Below the pieces are notes generated by a model, which worked only from the letters and a program-made list of their open reading frames with translations, searched no databases and had not been told where the DNA came from. The position numbers and the translations under genes were made by a program. A stretch of DNA of 21,096 bases from a virus. The stretch is from IMG/VR virus record IMGVR_UViG_3300020180_000515, positions 1 through 21,096 of that record. One strand, given 5' to 3'. Below, piece by piece: positions 5,564 to 11,551 of the stretch. Each line of letters opens with the position of its first letter. Positions within the stretch are counted from its first letter, which is position 1.

Positions 5564-6463
5564 TTACAACTTGGACAACTGTTCAAACGTCACAAATGAT
5601 CTACCATCTTCTAATGGTTCCAATAACTCAATTCCCTGTACAAAACCATCAATAACATCAACATCTTTGTTACCAACTAGCTGGTAGCACCATACCCCAT
5701 AAAAAGGGTACACACCGCCACGCTTTTCAGCATCCGTAGGAAACGTACCTTCAAGATACGACCGACTTATACCACCCATTGTGTAGAAACCATTTTTATC
5801 TGCAGGCGCCAACATGACGCCTGTATGTGATTCAACAATGCCCGCTTCGAGAATGCTGAACTTGCATAATCGAGCATACCTTAAGACACCGTCCCAAAAC
5901 TCTTCGTTGTAATCTAACGACATCTCTTTTCGTTTATCAAAGCGGCCTTCACCAGACCCCGCAGTTAAATCTTCGTAAAAGTTCTCCATGTCAATTTCTG
6001 TTGGCTGTACCGCCATAAGTTTTTGCCGTTCATAAAGGCCCATGTATTTATAATTGAGCCGCACAAACATATCTTCGTAAGAGAAATGTTCAGTCCCTCC
6101 TTCAGGTAGCACCCGAACACAAGAACCATAAAATTTTGCATCTTTAATGCTGCTAAAGACTTTGATGTAGAACACATCGTGCCGACCAGTCCCGCTAAGA
6201 TCGCGCACAAAGAACTGTACATGCTGTGTTTCGTACCCAACGTACTCAGCCTTACCTTGAATAATATCCGATGATACTTCAAGCTCGAAAAGATCTTCAA
6301 GTATCATCTTCCATCGGGCAGCTTCTCGGGCCTCAATCAAACCCACGTAATACATTCTAATCGGGGGGTAAGACAATGTTACTTTTAAGTTTTTTGTCTT
6401 ATCAAACTCTGTGCCCGGATAAAACGATCCGATTGGAGTTTTCAAGTAATCAATTTTTTTCAT
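5564..6463 (-). CDS. Hypothetical early protein (299 aa)
   Basis: The largest gene in the leftward region, and not recognised. It is acidic and aromatic-rich throughout, with alternating strands and helices (e.g. DVFYIKVFSSIKDAKFYGSC near residue 95, EFWDGVLRYARLCKF near 188) and no obvious catalytic motif, membrane segment or repeat. The region after residue 200 (GVMLAPADKNGFYTMGG, then GVYPFYGVWCYQLVG) looks like a second domain. A strong AAAGGGAAC ribosome site precedes the ATG. Its neighbours are small unknown genes on the same strand. The minus-strand frame at 5965-6300 is a shadow. Confidence 0.8.
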   Translation of the reverse strand: MKKIDYLKTPIGSFYPGTEFDKTKNLKVTLSYPPIRMYYVGLIEAREAARWKMILEDLFELEVSSDIIQGKAEYVGYETQHVQFFVRDLSGTGRHDVFYIKVFSSIKDAKFYGSCVRVLPEGGTEHFSYEDMFVRLNYKYMGLYERQKLMAVQPTEIDMENFYEDLTAGSGEGRFDKRKEMSLDYNEEFWDGVLRYARLCKFSILEAGIVESHTGVMLAPADKNGFYTMGGISRSYLEGTFPTDAEKRGGVYPFYGVWCYQLVGNKDVDVIDGFVQGIELLEPLEDGRSFVTFEQLSKL

Positions 6464-6484
6464 TTCTGTTCCCTTTTTCCCTTT

Positions 6485-6760
6485 TTAGTCTTTAATTTTG
6501 ACAAATGCTTTAGTGAACCGCCTTGGCAGCCCACCACACATATCAAAGGTTTTGAGTGCCGAGCTCAGTTTATTCATTAGATCCACAATCTCGTTATTAG
6601 TTTTAACGTCACGTCGCAGCTTCAGTTTAGCTTGAATATCAGCTACACGCGAATCAATCGCACGATTCTGTTCAATGCGATCCATTTGTTTCTCCTGTGG
6701 AGACATTAAATGATACGGTTTTTTCACGTCGGCTTCCTTTTTAGTTTTCAGTGGTTTCAT
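6485..6760 (-). CDS. Charged helical early protein (91 aa)
   Basis: The chosen start is the ATG at 6760, because it overlaps the upstream stop in an ATGA tetranucleotide (6757-6760). A longer frame reaches 6814 but its extra 18 residues lie inside the upstream gene. The protein is strongly charged and predicted helical, with a coiled-coil-like stretch (RIEQNRAIDSRVADIQAKL, about residues 27-45) followed by a second helix (EIVDLMNKLSSALKTF) and a basic tail. It is likely a small binding or adaptor protein; function unknown. Confidence 0.75.
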   Translation of the reverse strand: MKPLKTKKEADVKKPYHLMSPQEKQMDRIEQNRAIDSRVADIQAKLKLRRDVKTNNEIVDLMNKLSSALKTFDMCGGLPRRFTKAFVKIKD

Positions 6761-6963
6761 TTCAAAGGTCTCTTCATGAACTCCATCACGCCTTCTTTGA
6801 ATCCAGCTACCCAAGCATCTCGTTCTTGACTATTGTTGAACCTACGTGCCGGCACCATTTGTGATGCTTGCACGCCACACTTTTTGCCATTTTCAAACGC
6901 TGTTACAGTTTTACCACTTGCAGGCGCCCGTTCTTTTTGTACCTTATCTAGTTTCTTGATCAT
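6757..6963 (-). CDS. RMF/CrpP-like small protein (68 aa)
   Basis: After a basic N-terminus the protein has AFENGKKCGVQASQ (residues 22-35), then RRFNNSQERDAWVAGFKEG (40-58). This matches the pattern of the ribosome modulation factor fold and related phage and plasmid proteins: a first helix with G-x3-G spacing, then R-x2-W-x2-G-[FW]-x-E-G. RMF itself dimerises ribosomes in stationary phase, but most phage-borne relatives are uncharacterised, so ribosome binding is only a suggestion. It overlaps the upstream gene by 20 bp and the downstream gene by 4 bp, so expression is coupled. Confidence 0.72.
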   Translation of the reverse strand: MIKKLDKVQKERAPASGKTVTAFENGKKCGVQASQMVPARRFNNSQERDAWVAGFKEGVMEFMKRPLK

Positions 6964-7177
6964 TATAATTCTTCACTTTCTTATTGATTTCTTCAATAGT
7001 TCTACAAAACTCATCGAGCTGAAATACCGTAGTACCCAGTTCTCGCATCGTCATAACTTCCAGGACCTTTAAGTCTTTGAGCCGGTCAAGTGCCGCCCTG
7101 GCACGCTCGAAGCTATCCGTAAAATCACTAAAGAGTTTCTGCTCTTGTAGACAAGACGTATTTGTCGGTTTAATCAC
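6944..7177 (-). CDS. Helical early protein, GTG start (77 aa)
   Basis: It starts with GTG at 7177, overlapping the end of the 7170-7697 gene by 8 bp. The protein is almost entirely helical and charged: EQKLFSDFTDSFERARAALD (13-32), a second helix with LDEFCRTIEEINKKVKNYND near the end. It suggests a small helical-hairpin or coiled-coil protein. No known family recognised. The overlap on both sides places it firmly in the operon. Confidence 0.7.
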   Translation of the reverse strand: MIKPTNTSCLQEQKLFSDFTDSFERARAALDRLKDLKVLEVMTMRELGTTVFQLDEFCRTIEEINKKVKNYNDQETR

Positions 7178-7697
7178 TCTCGGACTTCTTTCTCCCAGGA
7201 TGTTTCACTGTGGAAAGCCAATCCCGCTTTGCAAGATTATGTTCGTCAATGAGATGTCTACAGAATGTCGGCACGCTCATGTGCGCCCGTACATCGCCAA
7301 CACGATATTCTTTAGAACGCGTTGTGGAGAAAAACCCTATCTTTTTCTCGATTAAAGGAAGTATCTCTTGCAAGTTTCTAGCGAAGCTTACATCGCTAGC
7401 GCGCTCAATAGTAAAAGCGCATTTCCGGACAACAGATATTTCAACTATCGGCGTGTCGGATACCTCCGCATATTCAGCAATCAGCCGTGTAGAACTTCCA
7501 AGTGTAATCGGCTTTACCCGATTGACCCAAAACCCCGCACCATTCACCCGCAACGTGTATCGAACAGTTCCGTCAAGAGATGTGCACCAGAACTCACCGC
7601 CGTCGCCCTCGATCTCGCTCCAGTTGCAGAAGACCGTTACCAATCCACACATTTCTCGGAACTGGTACAAAGCTTCTCCAAGATTAGGTAGTTGCAT
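7170..7697 (-). CDS. Hypothetical early protein (175 aa)
   Basis: Unrecognised. The N-terminal 100 residues are strand-rich with repeated short hydrophobic strands (RYTLRVNGAGFWVNRV, then IVEISVVRKCAFTIERA). A helical C-terminal part (NLQEILPLIEKKIGFF) ends in a basic tail (KHPGRKKSESD). A plus-strand frame of similar length on the opposite strand (7210-7719) is a shadow: it has no ribosome site and runs against the direction of all its neighbours. Function unknown. Confidence 0.75.
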   Translation of the reverse strand: MQLPNLGEALYQFREMCGLVTVFCNWSEIEGDGGEFWCTSLDGTVRYTLRVNGAGFWVNRVKPITLGSSTRLIAEYAEVSDTPIVEISVVRKCAFTIERASDVSFARNLQEILPLIEKKIGFFSTTRSKEYRVGDVRAHMSVPTFCRHLIDEHNLAKRDWLSTVKHPGRKKSESD

Positions 7698-7698
7698 A

Positions 7699-7986
7699 TT
7701 ATACCCACTCGATTTCTAAAGTGCTCAAGATACTTGATACGATGTCTAAGGCTTGTTCGTGCATTTCCATACCGCCAGGTGTTTGCGGTATGTAATTCAC
7801 GATCTCTTGAATAGCCTCCCACAACTCTTGAGCTGTGTAGTCCCCGTCTCCAAGTTTGTACTTGTCTACAGCCCTAGAGCTGCTCGAATTTAATCGAATT
7901 CGATATAAGCCTTTCACGTTTCTTATAAACGCTTCAAAGAATGTAGGCCATTCCGGCAAAATCCCATATGTTAATGATGTTCTCAT
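7699..7986 (-). CDS. Hypothetical early protein (95 aa)
   Basis: Unrecognised. The C-terminal half is a probable helix pair (QELWEAIQEIVNYI and MHEQALDIVSSILSTLEIEWV). The N-terminal half holds WPTFFEAFIRNVKGLYRIRL. It is one base from the next gene and 20 bp from the previous one. The plus-strand frame 7856-8068 is a shadow. Function unknown. Confidence 0.75.
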   Translation of the reverse strand: MRTSLTYGILPEWPTFFEAFIRNVKGLYRIRLNSSSSRAVDKYKLGDGDYTAQELWEAIQEIVNYIPQTPGGMEMHEQALDIVSSILSTLEIEWV

Positions 7987-8006
7987 GTTTCTCTTTCTTA
8001 CCGCTC

Positions 8007-8459
8007 TTACCGTGTATTGTTTAAGTTTAGACCATCACGGTCGTAACCATCGCTGTCATATCCATTGATGTCGTACCCGTCCTCATCGAATCCATTCTCG
8101 TCTCGCCACATCACCAACCGTTCCGAACAAAGACCATCACGGGCATACCCCGCACGGTTAAATCCTTCGATATCGTACCCATCACGGTCATACCCTTTTG
8201 TATCGCGCTCGTAAAGTAGTGTTTCCAGTTCCTCCAGTGTTCGACATGGCGAGAAGGCCCAGCACGTTTCTCGGTAAGAGAACCCAAAAAAAATCCTCGC
8301 TTGTTTCCAGCAGCCGTGCTTAGATACAGTCGCTCCCGACATGATTTGTCCCCATCCCGCGAAGCAATGTTTTGTACGTTTGTGCAGCTGTCTTTGATCC
8401 CAGTTAGCCGGATGAGTTTTAATCTCAGCCAGCACCAACTTTACGTTTTCTTTGTTCAT
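8007..8459 (-). CDS. HPxxWDQ-family protein with GYDxD pentapeptide repeats (150 aa)
   Basis: The start is the ATG at 8459, which overlaps the upstream stop as ATGA; a GTG two codons earlier is less likely. Residues 1-60 carry HPANWDQ followed by KHCFAGWGQIMSG. This is the pattern of a widespread family of short uncharacterised phage and plasmid proteins, usually HPE-x-WDQ...C-x-AG-x-A. The C-terminal third is two blocks of a five-residue repeat, GYDRDGYDIEGFNRAGY and ENGFDEDGYDINGYDSDGYD, separated by a short linker with Trp. The acidic aromatic repeat suggests a protein-binding or metal-binding tail; that is inference. Confidence 0.8.
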   Translation of the reverse strand: MNKENVKLVLAEIKTHPANWDQRQLHKRTKHCFAGWGQIMSGATVSKHGCWKQARIFFGFSYRETCWAFSPCRTLEELETLLYERDTKGYDRDGYDIEGFNRAGYARDGLCSERLVMWRDENGFDEDGYDINGYDSDGYDRDGLNLNNTR

Positions 8460-8704
8460 ACGCACGCCCCTGATTCGTATGCCGTCGTCATTCGAGCCTC
8501 AGCAGCAGCCAAATGACGAGTTAACAAAGGCATCAAGTTCGCCCTTGTTACCGTAAGCTCGGCACACAAATCGTTCAGGATCTGTTCTTTGCCACATGGC
8601 TTCGCCACCACGTAGTTCATCATGGCTGACTGTATCACCAAGATGAAGAAGCCCCGTGACAGCTTCGGCAACTCCACTTGTTTAACCCACTTCTTTGTTT
8701 TCAT
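8456..8704 (-). CDS. Small early protein, paralogue family B (82 aa)
   Basis: This aligns with the 9142-9396 protein along most of its length: KL-x4-F followed by AM-x2-Y, a central LCAEL block, then PLLTRHLAAAEAR against PLLTKFKEAAASL. Both are all-helical. It has AAGGA 7 nt before ATG, and its stop overlaps the next start (ATGA). No function is known. The two family B members are separated by two other small genes, consistent with duplication inside the operon. Confidence 0.78.
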   Translation of the reverse strand: MKTKKWVKQVELPKLSRGFFILVIQSAMMNYVVAKPCGKEQILNDLCAELTVTRANLMPLLTRHLAAAEARMTTAYESGACV

Positions 8705-8745
8705 CTATGTTTCCTTTTCTGTTTCCTTTTCTATTACGCCCTACT

Positions 8746-9006
8746 TTACAAGGCGCTGACTACGACAACGGCAAACCATAATTCGTTACCCTTCAAAAGA
8801 ACTTCCAGTTTCAGACCAGCTGAATTAAGTGCTAGCTCGCTAGGGATGGTATCAGACCGCCCGTTTCTTACTGTATTATAGGCCAGCTGACCTACAGCAC
8901 CCTCAAGGCGTACCGAGCCTTCTAACAGAACTCGAGCCTTAAGAGCTTCGAGCGCTAGAGCCATCTTTCGCTCCGAAAACTCCTGGCATGTTTCCGTGTT
9001 TATCAT
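8746..9006 (-). CDS. Hypothetical early protein (86 aa)
   Basis: Unrecognised. The first half is a helix (RKMALALEALKARVLLEG). The second half is strand-rich, ending LKLEVLLKGNELWFAVVVV. The ATG overlaps the stop of the 45-residue upstream gene (ATGA, 9003-9006), and AAGGA lies about 7 nt upstream. The plus-strand frame at 8678-8881 is a shadow. Function unknown. Confidence 0.72.
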   Translation of the reverse strand: MINTETCQEFSERKMALALEALKARVLLEGSVRLEGAVGQLAYNTVRNGRSDTIPSELALNSAGLKLEVLLKGNELWFAVVVVSAL

Positions 9007-9140
9007 TTTTGTTTCCTTTCCCTTTTCTGTTTCTTGCTATCCGGTCCAAACAATTCGTTACAACGGTCTTCTGATATAAGACCGTGATGATTAGGCCAAG
9101 GGTAATCCTCATGCAGACACTCTAACATAGCCTTAGCCAT
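9003..9140 (-). CDS. Short early protein (45 aa)
   Basis: A short gene that fills the gap between two accepted genes. Its ATG (9140-9138) follows the upstream TAG by one base, and its TGA overlaps the downstream ATG. The product begins MAKAMLECLHEDYPWPNHHG and ends in a basic tail (KKQKRERKQK). The tight coupling on both sides and the exact fit argue for a real gene, though it is too short for confident composition arguments. Function unknown. Confidence 0.6.
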   Translation of the reverse strand: MAKAMLECLHEDYPWPNHHGLISEDRCNELFGPDSKKQKRERKQK

Positions 9141-9141
9141 G

Positions 9142-9396
9142 CTAGTTCCGACCTTCTGCGTAGGATGTGTACTGCTCGTCGATCAAAGAAGCCGCAGCTT
9201 CTTTGAACTTGGTCAGTAAGGGAGTTAGCTGTGTTTCGTTCAGCCCCGTCTGTGCACACAGGCAAGCCATTATGACTTTCCTGTATTCATCAGACACGAT
9301 CGTGTAGTCTAGCATGGCTGTAAATGCCAGCTTTTGGAATTGCGCCTTGTTCAACCTAGCGCTTTCCAGCTTACGTTGTAATCTTTTCTCGTGCAT
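9142..9396 (-). CDS. Small early protein, paralogue family B, first gene of unit 1 (84 aa)
   Basis: The first gene of the leftward unit, with AGGAG 6 nt before ATG in the conserved leader. It is all-helical, with a basic N-terminus (MHEKRLQRKLESARLNKAQF), then AMLDYTIV, an LCAQTG block and PLLTKFKEAAASL. It is a paralogue of the 8456-8704 protein. First position behind a promoter usually means highest expression in phage early operons. Function unknown; no DNA-binding motif stands out. Confidence 0.8.
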   Translation of the reverse strand: MHEKRLQRKLESARLNKAQFQKLAFTAMLDYTIVSDEYRKVIMACLCAQTGLNETQLTPLLTKFKEAAASLIDEQYTSYAEGRN

Positions 9397-9497
9397 TGTA
9401 AACTCCTGTCTTAAGTTAATAGCTTAATGCTATATATCTATTAACACTATACTTGCATTTACCATCATCTCAGCAGTTATTTTTTAGTTATTTTTAC
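9397..9497 (-). promoter_or_regulatory. Leftward promoter/leader cassette, copy C
   Basis: About 100 bp nearly identical to the gene-proximal parts of copies A and B: TATAGT at 9451-9446, leader hairpin ATAGC-TTAAT-GCTAT at 9419-9433, outer dyad 9416-9444, and AGGAG 6 nt before the ATG of the 9142-9396 gene. Unlike A and B it lacks the distal second TATAGT segment and instead runs into a different AT-rich stretch. It drives the longest leftward unit, 12 genes to 5207. Confidence 0.75.
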
Positions 9498-9509
9498 CGC
9501 ATATTCTCC

Positions 9510-9525
9510 GCTATATATATATAGC
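9510..9525. promoter_or_regulatory. Perfect 16-bp AT-rich palindrome
   Basis: GCTATATATATATAGC is a perfect palindrome between the divergent promoters. It corresponds to the imperfect palindromes at 4120-4137 and 5107-5122 behind the other cassettes. Candidate operator; it could also extrude or melt easily. The rest of 9526-9570 is AT-rich with no gene. Confidence 0.5.
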
Positions 9526-9571
9526 CATTTTTATCACTATAAGTTATTTTTAATATTATTAAATCGGCTTA

Positions 9572-9600
9572 TTGCAAAGCATATTTCACTACGCTATACT
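9572..9600 (+). promoter_or_regulatory. Rightward sigma70-like promoter
   Basis: TTGCAA (9572-9577) and TATACT (9595-9600) are separated by exactly 17 bp, close to the bacterial consensus. The expected start is near 9607, where the small hairpin GCTAT-TCCC-ATAGC (9608-9621) begins. The gene at 9654 follows. This promoter is divergent from cassette C. Confidence 0.7.
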
Positions 9601-9653
9601 ATCTATAGCTATTCCCATAGCAAAGTTCTTTCAAATCCCAAACTTGAGGTAAG

Positions 9654-9917
9654 ATGAAAACCGCACAAAATTTCGATATACCCGCATTTGAGTTAACAAG
9701 TAAGTTCACTCACGCCGAAATGGACACCGCGTTCCATTTTGTTTCCAGTGAACAAGACTGGCGCCGTCCAATAGACGCAGTTGTTCCAAACGAACAAGTA
9801 GATCTTGTCGTCGCCGCTATAGCCTGGTTTACCGGAGGGCAGTGCCATATTCTAAGCGTTGATAGCAGCACCAGTCGAGTTATCTCCGAAGGCGCATTTG
9901 CCACCCAAGTTTGTTAA
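9654..9917 (+). CDS. Hypothetical first rightward protein (87 aa)
   Basis: Unrecognised. The ATG follows GAGGTAAG (Shine-Dalgarno GAGG with short spacing), and the promoter at 9572-9600 lies 50 bp upstream. The protein has a helix-like N-terminal half (FTHAEMDTAFHFVSSEQDW) and a hydrophobic helix (VDLVVAAIAWFTGGQ) leading to a short strand pair. A strong terminator follows 30 bp after the stop, so the gene can be expressed alone, which is typical of a regulator or immediate-early gene. There is no visible helix-turn-helix, so its role is open. The minus-strand frame at 9710-9904 is a shadow. Confidence 0.72.
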   Translation: MKTAQNFDIPAFELTSKFTHAEMDTAFHFVSSEQDWRRPIDAVVPNEQVDLVVAAIAWFTGGQCHILSVDSSTSRVISEGAFATQVC

Positions 9918-9947
9918 AAAGTTTAGGCACGTAAACTCCGCCTTTCC

Positions 9948-9980
9948 GGCTCGGTAGAGAAATCTATCGGGCCTTTTTTT
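9948..9980 (+). terminator. Intrinsic terminator after the first rightward gene
   Basis: GGCTCGGTAGA (9948-9958), GAAA tetraloop, TCTATCGGGCC (9963-9973), then seven T. The 11-bp stem contains two G-U pairs. This is a textbook Rho-independent terminator, 30 bp after the 9654-9917 stop. Genes from 10108 on therefore need read-through, antitermination or their own promoter; I see no clear promoter in 9981-10107, which otherwise holds nothing recognisable. Confidence 0.88.
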
Positions 9981-10107
9981 ACGTTTAATAGCTGTACTAA
10001 GTATCAGCGGTAACATAGAATGTAGGTGCCGCCGATAACTAGTAGGTCCTTCCTCCCTCCATTAGACCTAACAGTCTCATCCCCCGGTGACACCTACACC
10101 TATTTTT

Positions 10108-10542
10108 ATGTACATATACATAGCAGCCCCATTATCAGATAAAAGAAAGTGCCAGCAGTTACAGCACGCTTTAGAATACAACGGGCATACAGTTACAGCT
10201 TCTTGGATTAGACAAGATCAAAACGAACCAGTTATAAGCCAACGGACAACAGGTAACAGCGCTTGGCTTCGTAATTGTGTAATAGACGGGCTACAAGATT
10301 TTGCAGATATAGACAAAGCAGACTTAGTAGTGTTTATAGGTCATCAGTCAACGGCTGGCGGTCTTTGGGTAGAACTAGGGTATAGCATTGCTTCAGGGAA
10401 GCGCATACTGTGGACTGATTATGCAGTGCCTAACGTATTTGCAGGACTTGTCGCAAAGTTGAGAGACGCTAGCGAAGACTCAGTAGAAATGACGCTGATA
10501 GTAAACCTCATACAGCCTTTTCTTAGCACGCAACAACGCTAA
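10108..10542 (+). CDS. Nucleoside 2-deoxyribosyltransferase-like protein (144 aa)
   Basis: It begins MYIYIAAPLSD, the typical first strand and loop of the family. It continues with AWLRNCVIDGLQDFADIDKA, DLVVFIGHQ (Asp72), and GGLWVELGYSIASGKRI, where Glu89 fits the family's catalytic Glu in the G-x-W-x-E-x-G motif. Such enzymes cleave or exchange the N-glycosidic bond of deoxynucleosides; relatives in phages may act in nucleotide salvage, DNA base modification or NAD-type metabolism. The substrate here is unknown. The frame opens at GTG 10087, but ATG 10108 gives the family-typical N-terminus; neither has a good Shine-Dalgarno. Confidence 0.75.
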   Translation: MYIYIAAPLSDKRKCQQLQHALEYNGHTVTASWIRQDQNEPVISQRTTGNSAWLRNCVIDGLQDFADIDKADLVVFIGHQSTAGGLWVELGYSIASGKRILWTDYAVPNVFAGLVAKLRDASEDSVEMTLIVNLIQPFLSTQQR

Positions 10543-10639
10543 CGGCCCCGCTAGGGTTGCCAGCCCGCTGCTGACCCCCGCAATCCTCCAAATTACATTG
10601 TCTAGGCGCTCCGCATCTACCATTAGGAGCCAGCCGGTC

Positions 10640-11323
10640 ATGAAGCAGAAATTCCTTGTACCAAATGAATTACGTCCCTATCACGAGATACGAGATGTGG
10701 TACACACAGGCGCATTCGTTTTCTATAACGGACGTGAATCGAGATTCTCCTCTATTATTAGAACCTTTACAGGCGTACCACCGCATGTAGGAGTTATTCG
10801 ACGTACTCCGAAAAACGATGAAGGACTTGATGCGGTATTAGTTATAGAGTCCACAACGATGAATTCGGTTACCGGTCAACGGGGAGTTCAACAGTCCAGG
10901 CTCAGCGAGTCTATCTTTTACCATAAGGGGGATGTATGGTTAGGCATTTTACATCCCTGGTTGCGTGAGGAGTACGATTACGACGCAGCAGAGAAGTACT
11001 GTATCTCGATTGAAGGCAAGCCATACGACTTCATTCAGGCCATAACGTCAGGAGTAAGGCACTACTTAGGCATCATTCCATCGAGGAGCTTCAAGAATCA
11101 GATATACTGTTCTGAGTTAGCCGCCGGTATGACTGGTGCAGCATTACCGAGACTTGCGAAACGCCGGTTCTGGAGGCAGACGCCATCACCCAATCAATTA
11201 GTAAGAGAGTTTCCAATCTTTGAAAAGTTCATTCAGGTTAAAGTTTACGACAAACCGTTGCCGTTAATCTCATCTTGGCTGTCAAAAGAATACTACGATC
11301 AGATAACGTCTCCAACTGTGTAG
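10640..11323 (+). CDS. Permuted papain-like amidase/peptidase (YiiX/YaeF type, 227 aa)
   Basis: The order of catalytic elements is that of the circularly permuted NlpC/P60 (YaeF/YiiX-type) enzymes: HVGVI with His49, a polar VIEST with Glu70, GKPYD at 126-130, and YCSELAAG with Cys157 at the start of the late helix. These enzymes cleave amide bonds; some act on cell-wall peptides or acylated substrates. There is no signal peptide or membrane segment, so the phage protein acts in the cytoplasm or in the virion. ATG 10640 has AGGAG 10 nt upstream and is preferred over a TTG at 10598. The GC-rich 10543-10639 gap contains only a weak hairpin. Confidence 0.78.
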   Translation: MKQKFLVPNELRPYHEIRDVVHTGAFVFYNGRESRFSSIIRTFTGVPPHVGVIRRTPKNDEGLDAVLVIESTTMNSVTGQRGVQQSRLSESIFYHKGDVWLGILHPWLREEYDYDAAEKYCISIEGKPYDFIQAITSGVRHYLGIIPSRSFKNQIYCSELAAGMTGAALPRLAKRRFWRQTPSPNQLVREFPIFEKFIQVKVYDKPLPLISSWLSKEYYDQITSPTV

Positions 11324-11356
11324 TGCCTGTCGGTAGGCGGTACTATTAGTTTAACC

Positions 11357-11551
11357 ATGGCACCGCCTATTACAAACAAAACGACCGCGTCTCGCACAGA
11401 CGATAACTTCTGTCCTACGTGCGGTAAGACTGCAATTGAACATTGTAAGCCGATCTTTGAGTTAGTGAAAGGACGCTCAACGCACGCAGGCTACAGATTT
11501 TATCCATGTGCACGCCCATTGGCGATAGTTGTCAAGCGCAATGGCAAGTAA
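11357..11551 (+). CDS. Four-cysteine mini-protein, possible zinc ribbon (64 aa)
   Basis: Cysteines at 19, 22, 30 and 51 include a CPTCGK knuckle, suggesting a small zinc-binding fold, though the second pair is not a standard CxxC. It overlaps the next gene by 11 bp. No clear Shine-Dalgarno precedes the ATG. It has a basic C-terminus. Function unknown; a nucleic-acid or protein adaptor is possible. Confidence 0.65.
   Translation: MAPPITNKTTASRTDDNFCPTCGKTAIEHCKPIFELVKGRSTHAGYRFYPCARPLAIVVKRNGK

Noticed and set aside
6761-6814. Longer N-terminus for the 6485-6760 gene
   Set aside because: It would overlap the upstream gene by 58 bp; ATG 6760 forms the common ATGA junction.
7210-7719. Plus-strand 169-residue ORF
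   Set aside because: Opposite to a continuous leftward operon, no ribosome site; a shadow of the 7170-7697 gene.
9920-9985. tRNA or riboswitch-like fold
   Set aside because: The structure is fully explained by an 11-bp stem, GAAA loop and T-tract terminator.
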